Shown here piece by piece: positions 1-5,967 of a stretch of 13,785 bases of DNA. Position 1 is the first letter of the stretch. Each line of letters begins with the position of its first letter. Origin of the DNA: Candidatus Sumerlaeota bacterium (GTDB lineage Bacteria; Sumerlaeota; Sumerlaeia; MVZB01; JAJFLK01); the NCBI GenBank assembly GCA_021772735.1, contig JAJFLK010000550.1, positions 1 to 13,785 on the forward strand. Reading direction: 5' to 3'. The position numbers were made by a program, and so were the translations under genes. Under the pieces are notes generated by a model that searched no databases, had not been told where the DNA came from, and saw only the letters and a program-made list of their open reading frames with translations.

Positions 1-32
1 GATACGGTGGCCATCTCAGTCTACCATCTTAT

Positions 33-69
33 CGGACATTTTAAATATGGAAATAGCAACAAATGTCCG
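33..69 (-). repeat. Inverted repeat downstream of the glycosyltransferase-methyltransferase gene
   Basis: CGGACATTT (33-41) and AAATGTCCG (61-69) are perfect 9-base inverted arms around a 19-base AT-rich loop. The stem can be extended by a G-T wobble (32/70) and an A-T pair (31/71). It lies ~60 bases past the stop of the minus-strand gene, so it may act as a transcript-end hairpin. There is no clear U-tract and the stem is only moderately GC-rich, so an operator for a gene to the left is equally possible. Confidence 0.45.
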
Positions 70-127
70 GTCCCAAAAAGTTGGCGCCGACCCATAGCGG
101 TATGCGGTCTGGTGAAATCGGCAATGA

Positions 128-1645
128 TCAGGCGTGCGCGAGAGGATTGGCTTCAGAGGCCTCGGCGGCTTCGACGTCCGGAGCCGCTTCGAGCTGTGCG
201 GCGTCAATGGCCTGAGCCGGGGCGGGCGTCTGGCGTGCGACGAAAATCAGTTGGTAGGCAAAAAGATTTTTCCAGAAATTCGCGGCGCGGTACTGGATCG
301 CTGAGATCACTTTATACAGGCGGCTGTTTGCGTAAGTTCCGATCAACGTCCCGAGCGGGACGGGCGTGCCGGAGACCGCGACCGTCTCGAATCCGCATTC
401 GCCGAGGAGGCGCGTCATTGACTTGCGCGTGAAGAAGCGCATGTGCGTCTTGTCCAGGATACCCCGTTCCATGTAATTGAAATTGCCGGTCAGGAGCATC
501 AGCCGGATGCTCCAGTGCGTGATGTTCGGCACCGAGACAATGATCCGGCCGCCGGGCGTGAGGAACCGGCGCGCGTCCATCAGCAGACGCTCGGGATGGG
601 TCAGATGCTCGAGGATGTCGCCGAAGACGACGTAATCGAACTCGGTACCGTAATCGAGATCGAGACCCTTTTCCAGGTCCATCTGGTGGAATGTCCCGAC
701 GCACGACGCGAGGTCGTCATCGCGGACGAGGTCGACGCCGACGCATTCAAAATCTTTCTGGCGGATCAGCGCGGCGACATTACCCGGGCCGCATCCGATG
801 TCGAGCACTCGCGGCGCGGCGCCTTTGATCCGTTCGCTGATCAGCGCGTGGCTGCTGTATCGATCGCGCTTGATCGGATATCGCGTGCCGTCTTTGTATT
901 CAGGATATGATTTGACGCCCGCCTGATTGAGCCGGTAGCGGACGATCGATTTGACGACGTTCCCGGCGTATTGCATCCCGTTGACGTAACATATCTCATC
1001 GCCGTAATACGTCGGGATCGGCACCTCGTCGATGCGGAGTTTATGCTGATGGAACTGGATGATGATTTCGGTATCGAAATGGAAATCGTCGCTGTTCTTC
1101 TCGAACGGAATCCTCGCAAGCGCGTGGACATCGTATGCGCGGTATCCCGAATGGAACTCGGTCAGGTCCATGCCGAGCATTGAGTTCTCGAAGCGGGTCA
1201 GGATCTTGTTGCCGACGTATTTATAGACCGGCATCCCGCCTCGCCGGGCGGCGCCGGGGTCCATCATTCGAGAGCCGAAAACCGCTTCGGCCTCGCCTCG
1301 TTCGATCGGATCGATCAGGTTGGCCATGCATTCGGGGGCATACTGCCCATCGCCGTGGAGCAGAACGACGATATCGAAATCATTATCGATGGCGTAGCGA
1401 TAGCCGAGCTTCTGGTTGCCGCCGTAACCCTTGTTCTCCGGGTTTCGGTAGATCTGAAGCTTGTCCCATCCGGTGATCTGCTTGTATCCGACCCCGAGCA
1501 GATAGGTATCGTCCGTCGAGCAATCGTCGAAGATGAAAACCTCGGAGATTTTATCCCGAATTTCGGGCGGGATGCGGTCCAGCACCTTCGCGATGGTGCT
1601 GACCGCGTTATAAGCGACGATGAAGACGCCGATCTTTTTCGGCAT
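128..1645 (-). CDS. Bifunctional family 2 glycosyltransferase / class I SAM-dependent methyltransferase
   Basis: This is a 505-residue two-domain cytoplasmic enzyme. Residues ~4-230 form a GT-A glycosyltransferase of the polyprenyl-phosphate-sugar synthase (DPM1-like) type. It shows FIVAYNA near the N-terminus, the nucleotide-binding FDDCSTDDT (39-47), LLHGDGQY (95-102) in the place of the DxD metal motif, and DFHFDTEIIIQ (187-197). Residues ~275-430 form a Rossmann methyltransferase with the SAM motif LDIGCGPGN (281-289), the acidic end of strand 2 at VGVDL (302-306), and FGDILEHL (341-348). A ~35-residue Ala/Glu-rich tail follows. I chose the ATG at 1645 because the GT fold starts right after it and GGGGGAG lies just upstream; the frame stays open to 1966 but that extension looks non-coding. 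NCBI-style annotation knows this fusion. The sugar and acceptor are unknown. It is transcribed away from all the other genes. No membrane segment is seen. Confidence 0.9.
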   Translation of the reverse strand: MPKKIGVFIVAYNAVSTIAKVLDRIPPEIRDKISEVFIFDDCSTDDTYLLGVGYKQITGWDKLQIYRNPENKGYGGNQKLGYRYAIDNDFDIVVLLHGDGQYAPECMANLIDPIERGEAEAVFGSRMMDPGAARRGGMPVYKYVGNKILTRFENSMLGMDLTEFHSGYRAYDVHALARIPFEKNSDDFHFDTEIIIQFHQHKLRIDEVPIPTYYGDEICYVNGMQYAGNVVKSIVRYRLNQAGVKSYPEYKDGTRYPIKRDRYSSHALISERIKGAAPRVLDIGCGPGNVAALIRQKDFECVGVDLVRDDDLASCVGTFHQMDLEKGLDLDYGTEFDYVVFGDILEHLTHPERLLMDARRFLTPGGRIIVSVPNITHWSIRLMLLTGNFNYMERGILDKTHMRFFTRKSMTRLLGECGFETVAVSGTPVPLGTLIGTYANSRLYKVISAIQYRAANFWKNLFAYQLIFVARQTPAPAQAIDAAQLEAAPDVEAAEASEANPLAHA

Positions 1646-1735
1646 GGCTCCCCCACTCTCGGGCTGCGGGCATTCCGAGCCCGGCCACTTCCCGCGCGCC
1701 ACCCTATGCGCAACTTTCATCGTTGCGTCCGATTG

Positions 1736-1741
1736 AGTATA
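1736..1741 (-). promoter_or_regulatory. Candidate -10 element for the minus-strand glycosyltransferase gene
   Basis: On the minus strand the hexamer TATACT (5 of 6 to TATAAT) lies 90 bases before the ATG at 1645. It sits in the loop of a short inverted repeat, CCGAT (1729-1733) / ATCGG (1741-1745). No good -35 hexamer is found 16-18 bases upstream. This is a weak call resting on one hexamer in the divergent intergenic region 1646-1904, which otherwise shows only the promoter of the rightward gene. Confidence 0.25.
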
Positions 1742-1868
1742 TCGGTTTTCGTCCGGCGCACATCTTCGGTCAGGATAGGCCAGACCCCTGCCCGGCGTCA
1801 AGCTTCGGCTCGAACCCAGGCATGTGATCTCAAGTCGTTTCAACGATCTATGGCTGTTGTGAAACCCA

Positions 1869-1897
1869 TTGCCCGCTGCGGTCCTTGTCCCTATATT
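1869..1897 (+). promoter_or_regulatory. Sigma70-like promoter of the first SGNH lipoprotein gene, predicted leaderless
   Basis: TTGCCC (1869-1874) and TATATT (1892-1897) are separated by exactly 17 bases, matching the housekeeping promoter layout. The ATG at 1905 begins only 8 bases after the -10 box, so transcription would start on or within one or two bases of the start codon. No Shine-Dalgarno sequence fits in between (GGGTCGC only). The same arrangement recurs before the paralogue at 3957. Confidence 0.5.
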
Positions 1898-1904
1898 GGG
1901 TCGC

Positions 1905-3866
1905 ATGAAGTTTTTCACGCCTATCGTGTTTGGCTCAGCACTTGCGCTTTTTGCGGCGGGTTGCATCCGTCAGAGCGTCGTCGCGCCTGGCGTCATTGCG
2001 CCGACTGCATTATTGGCCCGCGTCGTGACGATCTCGGCTGTGCCCGATCCCGCCGATGCGCCATACGAAGACTGCCTCACGCATCTCAAGCTCGAAGCCG
2101 TCAACGCGGCGGGCGGATTCGAGCCCGGGGATTCGCTTATTGTTGTTGCCTGGGGGTTCCGCGATCGAGTGCTCTCGGGGGGTGCCGTGCTTCGTCCGGG
2201 CGATTCGATCCTCATCGAACCGGTCGCCTTCGAAACCGTCGAGCAGACCCACCGTCATACGATGCGCGTCGACGATACGGGCGATTTCGAATCGCCGCTA
2301 TATTGGGCGGAGAAAATCGGATTCGTTGATTCGGAAACCCAGCGGCGCGTGCAATTGAGCCTGGGAGAGACCAGGTCGGTGAGGGATCTGCTAACCGTGC
2401 AGCGTTCCGGGGTCGAACGGATCTTACAGGTCCTCGAGGCTTACGGAGGCAAACCGACGGGCCTCTTCTATGGAGAATTCGCTTTCATCGATTATGAGTA
2501 CATTTACGCCGACGAGTACTTGAAGCCCGCCGGCGAGCGAATCGATGACTTTGGGGTGAGTCCTCTTGAGGCGATTCTCGGGTTCAAGCGCCTGCTGGAT
2601 TCGCACGGCGTCGAACTCGTCGTCATTTTCCCACCTCGAGCTGCCGCGATCTTTCCCGATTATGCGAGCGGGCTTTCCTGGAACTTTGCCGTCAAAGGCC
2701 GGGTCGATCTTAACTTCGTTAACTTTGTCGGGCAGCTGCGAAGCAATGGCGTGGACGTTGTGGATGTAGTCCCGGACTTCATCGCAGACCGATACGAGCA
2801 GGGCCCGGAGGGCGTGGATTACCCGGTTTACCTCCGGCGTAATCCGCATTGGAGTTCAGGAGGCGCGAAGCGGGCGGCGCGGCTTGTCGCGCAGGCGGTC
2901 AAGCGGCAGGACTGGTTCAAGCGCTACGAGAGTGGGGAGGATCACGACGAGTTTCAATTTCAGCCGCGTGTCGAAGTCGCAACATTGAGGAACCCTTACG
3001 CCGCGATGGAGAACGGGGATGAGCGGTTTTCGGTTCTCCTTCACCGTGTCGAGCCGGAGCTTGGTTTTGAGTCATACACCGATGCGACAAATTTCAAGGC
3101 GCCCATCCAACTGATCGGAGACAGTTTTTCATGGTTCGAAGCAGATCGTCAGGCGAGTTTCTACGATCATCTTGTTGCGCAGATAGGATTGCCGGTCGGA
3201 ATGACGGCGCTGGGCGCCGGCGCTACGACGACCGCGTTGGATCAATGGCTCCGCAGAGGGGATCTGGCGGCGACACGCGTTGTCGTATGGGAAATCGTTG
3301 CGTCGAATCTGGCGTATCCGGATCGATGGCGGCGGACCGCGCTACTCGAAGAGCCGGTCCTCGATCTTGTGCAGACCTTCGATTCGTCGCGCAGTTCAAT
3401 CGGGCTGCTTACGGCGATTCGGGATAATAATTCAGTTGCTTCGAACGGATTCAGGAGCAGCCCCTTGATGAGTTTGATGGTTCGAGGGAAATCGGGCGCG
3501 GCCCCTCCGCTTGAGCAAAGATCCAACTGGAAAGACGTAAGTCTTGGTCCGGCGGCCCGGTTCCGGTGCCGGGTGAAAAACCTGCCTATGAAATTTGAGG
3601 GGCAGGGGTCGGTCGCCTATGAGATTTTCATCGATGGCATGTCCGTTGCTCGGAGGGTCGTCGAAGGACCGCAAGTTGTCTTGTGGAGCGATTGGGAAGT
3701 GGACTTGTCCGCTTTCGCCGGTCATGGCGTCGATTTTTCGCTTCAGATTGAGATCAAGTTTAACGGCCCTCATCGGCCCCCCGCAGGTTGGGGCGATCCG
3801 GAAATTCTCGATGCACAAATTCTGACCGATGGCGCGAAGACCGTCAGGGCTGACGATCCGTCCTGA
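1905..3866 (+). CDS. AlgX/AlgJ-like SGNH lipoprotein, catalytic Asp replaced by Asn
   Basis: This is a 653-residue predicted lipoprotein. The signal peptide ends LFAAGC with the lipid-modified Cys20, and the following residue is Ile, not Asp, which favours the outer membrane in enterobacterial-type sorting. Residues ~38-210 form a domain I cannot name, with PDPADAPYEDCL (47-58) and WGFRDR (83-88). Residues ~215-480 resemble the SGNH domain of AlgX/AlgJ O-acetyltransferases: VVIFPP (239-244), NPHW (313-316) and IGDSF (404-408, nucleophile Ser407). The spacing from 313 to Ser407 matches the Asp174-Ser269 spacing of Pseudomonas AlgX, but the Asp is Asn313 here. Residues ~540-640 look like a beta-sandwich, possibly carbohydrate-binding (DWEVDLSAFAG, WGDPEI). 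The start is set by the signal peptide; an in-frame TTG at 1869 is less likely. The product may be a weak or inactive esterase, or a glycan-binding partner of its neighbour. Confidence 0.85.
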   Translation: MKFFTPIVFGSALALFAAGCIRQSVVAPGVIAPTALLARVVTISAVPDPADAPYEDCLTHLKLEAVNAAGGFEPGDSLIVVAWGFRDRVLSGGAVLRPGDSILIEPVAFETVEQTHRHTMRVDDTGDFESPLYWAEKIGFVDSETQRRVQLSLGETRSVRDLLTVQRSGVERILQVLEAYGGKPTGLFYGEFAFIDYEYIYADEYLKPAGERIDDFGVSPLEAILGFKRLLDSHGVELVVIFPPRAAAIFPDYASGLSWNFAVKGRVDLNFVNFVGQLRSNGVDVVDVVPDFIADRYEQGPEGVDYPVYLRRNPHWSSGGAKRAARLVAQAVKRQDWFKRYESGEDHDEFQFQPRVEVATLRNPYAAMENGDERFSVLLHRVEPELGFESYTDATNFKAPIQLIGDSFSWFEADRQASFYDHLVAQIGLPVGMTALGAGATTTALDQWLRRGDLAATRVVVWEIVASNLAYPDRWRRTALLEEPVLDLVQTFDSSRSSIGLLTAIRDNNSVASNGFRSSPLMSLMVRGKSGAAPPLEQRSNWKDVSLGPAARFRCRVKNLPMKFEGQGSVAYEIFIDGMSVARRVVEGPQVVLWSDWEVDLSAFAGHGVDFSLQIEIKFNGPHRPPAGWGDPEILDAQILTDGAKTVRADDPS

Positions 3867-3908
3867 CTCATCTCGTCCGGACTTGCCGCCGTGCGCCGAC
3901 CGCGAGTC

Positions 3909-3929
3909 TCCGGACCACTTGAGTCCGGA
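3909..3929 (+). repeat. Inverted repeat over the -35 region of the second lipoprotein gene
   Basis: TCCGGAC (3909-3915) and GTCCGGA (3923-3929) form a 7-base-pair inverted repeat with a 7-base spacer. The -35 hexamer overlaps the spacer and right arm. The 8-base palindrome GTCCGGAC occurs here at 3923-3930 and again at 3875-3882, with a third, one-base-different copy at 3908-3915. It could be an operator for a dimeric repressor, or a hairpin at the end of the upstream transcript. There is no T-tract, which weakens the terminator reading. Confidence 0.45.
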
Positions 3930-3948
3930 CGCGCCTCTCGCGTATAGT
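3919..3948 (+). promoter_or_regulatory. Sigma70-like promoter of the second SGNH lipoprotein gene, predicted leaderless
   Basis: TTGAGT (3919-3924) and TATAGT (3943-3948) are 18 bases apart. The ATG at 3957 starts 9 bases after the -10 box, so the mRNA would begin at or next to the start codon, and no Shine-Dalgarno sequence is present (CGGCGCAT). With its own promoter, this gene need not depend on read-through from the paralogue 90 bases upstream. Confidence 0.5.
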
Positions 3949-3956
3949 CGGCGCAT

Positions 3957-5837
3957 ATGCGTCGAACCCTCCACTCGCTTGCGTGCCTGTCGGCGCTCGC
4001 CCTTCTGGCTTCTTGTAGCCTGTTCGGCGGCGGCCGGCCCTCAGACGGATTCCGCGCGAGGGTTGTGCTTTCTTCAACGGTTCCCGACCCTGCAGAGGCG
4101 GCATATGCCGATTGCCTTATCCATCTTCAGTTCAGGGCGGAGACTTCGGGCGAGGGCGTCGAGGAGGGCGATACGTTCGTAGGTGTCATGTGGGCCTTCC
4201 GTGATAGGGAACTGACCGAAGCGGCCTGGCTGCGCCCCGGCGACATCATCACGGCAAAGCTGGTGGCGTTCGACGACGCCGATCCCAAGATTCATCGGAT
4301 TATGCGCGTGGACAACACGGACGATTTTCTCTCTCCGTTGCTCTGGGTCGAATCGTGGGAAGGGATCGAATTATCCGAGAAGAGCAAGAGAGGCCTGCGA
4401 GCCGAAGGGCGCTTTAACCCCTACGTCAATATCGGTTCGGCCGCTCGGCGCGAGCGTCTGATCGAAGTCTTTCGTTCTCATGGTGGAAGACCGTTCGGGG
4501 GCGTGGATCGAAATTTTCTTTTCAAGGATTACGCCTTTCTATACGAGAACGAGTGGTGGATTGATTCGGGGCAGGGGCCTCGGGGGACATCCGTCCCACC
4601 TTTTGACTCGATCATGGGATTCAAGCGCGAGCTTGATGCCTTGGGGATTCAATTAATCGTTCTCTTCCCCCCCTCAACGGCGTCGGTTTTTCCCGATTAC
4701 GGCACGAACGAGGCGTGGAGCTTCGAGGACGACGGACGAGTGGATGTCCACCTGGCCAACTTTTTCGATCAGCTCCGCGCCGCCGGAGTTTCACTCGTCG
4801 ACCCGTTCAAGGAATTCGTCGCCAACCGTTTCGAGACGGGCCCGGACGGGCGTGAATATCCAATCTTCGTTTTTCACGATCAGCATTGGAGCCCGCTCGG
4901 CGCGCAAATCGCCGCTCATCAGGTCTCTGCCAAGCTCAAGTCCGCGCCGTGGTTTCGAGATAGTTCAATCTTGAGGACCGATCCGGCATTGGTACTTGAG
5001 AAGACGACCGAAATCAAAAAGGTTCGAGACGTGATGCTCGCCAGGGCAAAGAAAGACGGAACCGTGGATGTCGTCGCTCATCAGAATATTCATACTTCAG
5101 CAAACTCAGCCATATTCGATCCCAATTCCTCGGACGCTGTTGTTCATCTGATCGGGGACAGTTTTACGACGTTCCATTCCAAGATTCAGTCCTCATTCGC
5201 TGAACATCTCGCTGCCGATCTCAAGATGCCGGTTCGGGTGTTTTTCACACTGGGCTCGGCGTCGACGACCGCCGTCACCGAATGGATCCGAACGGCGGAC
5301 AAACGCAACCTGAAGGCCGTCGTCTGGCAGGTCCACCCCGGCTATCTCTCGCAGAGAGGTGCCTGGAAGAATATTTCCATCGGCGGGGAAGACGTCATTC
5401 GCCTGATTGATGTTTTCGATCGGGCTGGGGCGAGATCGCCGCTCGTGCGAGCCGCGTGGGCCGATGGAGTTATGGCCGGCTATCAGACATCGATTCTCGC
5501 CGATTTCCCCCAATCCGAATCGTCGGCCGGAGACGAGCCGTTTCGGATTGTCTGGGACAAGCTGAGCCTGGGGGACCAACCCGTGTTTCGCACGCAGGTT
5601 GCCAATGGGGCGATGAACTGGGTCGAGACCGACGGCATTGATTTCCAGGTTCTTATCAACGGGGCGATGATCGCCAGCAGGCCGAGCATGCGGACCTGGC
5701 AGGACTGGCGCGTCGATCTGAGCCCCTTTGCCGGACAGACCGTTCAGTTTGAGCTGCGGGCCGATCCGCGCACCGGCACGCAGGGCGATCAACCTCGATG
5801 GGGCAATCCGGAAATTTGGGATGCTCGATTTGAGTAA
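3957..5837 (+). CDS. AlgX/AlgJ-like SGNH lipoprotein, putative glycan O-acyltransferase/esterase
   Basis: This 626-residue lipoprotein is a tandem paralogue of the preceding gene. The signal peptide ends LLASC with Cys20 as the lipidation site. It has the same three-part layout: an unnamed N-terminal domain (VPDPAEAAYADCL, 42-54; WAFRDREL, 79-86), an SGNH domain with LIVLFPPS (233-240), DQHW (308-311) and LIGDSF (398-403), and a C-terminal beta-sandwich (DWRVDLSPFAGQTV, WGNPEIWDARF). Unlike its neighbour it keeps a full putative triad, Asp308, His310 and Ser402, in the order and spacing (94 residues, Asp to Ser) of AlgX, which O-acetylates alginate in the periplasm. By analogy it would act on an exported polysaccharide. 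The acyl donor is unknown because no MBOAT gene is in the window. A deacetylase activity is also possible. It is followed after 130 bases by a GT39 gene. Confidence 0.88.
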   Translation: MRRTLHSLACLSALALLASCSLFGGGRPSDGFRARVVLSSTVPDPAEAAYADCLIHLQFRAETSGEGVEEGDTFVGVMWAFRDRELTEAAWLRPGDIITAKLVAFDDADPKIHRIMRVDNTDDFLSPLLWVESWEGIELSEKSKRGLRAEGRFNPYVNIGSAARRERLIEVFRSHGGRPFGGVDRNFLFKDYAFLYENEWWIDSGQGPRGTSVPPFDSIMGFKRELDALGIQLIVLFPPSTASVFPDYGTNEAWSFEDDGRVDVHLANFFDQLRAAGVSLVDPFKEFVANRFETGPDGREYPIFVFHDQHWSPLGAQIAAHQVSAKLKSAPWFRDSSILRTDPALVLEKTTEIKKVRDVMLARAKKDGTVDVVAHQNIHTSANSAIFDPNSSDAVVHLIGDSFTTFHSKIQSSFAEHLAADLKMPVRVFFTLGSASTTAVTEWIRTADKRNLKAVVWQVHPGYLSQRGAWKNISIGGEDVIRLIDVFDRAGARSPLVRAAWADGVMAGYQTSILADFPQSESSAGDEPFRIVWDKLSLGDQPVFRTQVANGAMNWVETDGIDFQVLINGAMIASRPSMRTWQDWRVDLSPFAGQTVQFELRADPRTGTQGDQPRWGNPEIWDARFE

Positions 5838-5967
5838 ATGAAGGCGATTGCGCGCATGCGTGGGGAGGAGATTCTCTGCGCGAGTAAGCGCGGGCGGCGT
5901 CCCACGATGCCCTAGTTCCCGATTGCTCTCCGATCGCGCGTGGCGCATTCTCGACCCGGTTCGTCTG

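Noticed and set aside
1355..2329. Plus-strand open frame of 324 codons spanning the divergent intergenic region
   Set aside because: It is antisense to the conserved glycosyltransferase domain and out of frame with the lipoprotein signal peptide. The product has no recognisable domain.
5838..5915. Tiny 25-codon frame starting at the ATG that directly follows the lipoprotein stop (TAAATG)
   Set aside because: It is short and basic, has no homologue I recognise and no ribosome-binding site of its own. It is not distinguishable from chance.
5848..5967. 40-residue N-terminal extension of GT39 paralogue A from a TTG codon
   Set aside because: The encoded residues are Arg/Ser/Pro-rich without a helix or motif, and the paralogues start directly with a basic segment before the first helix.
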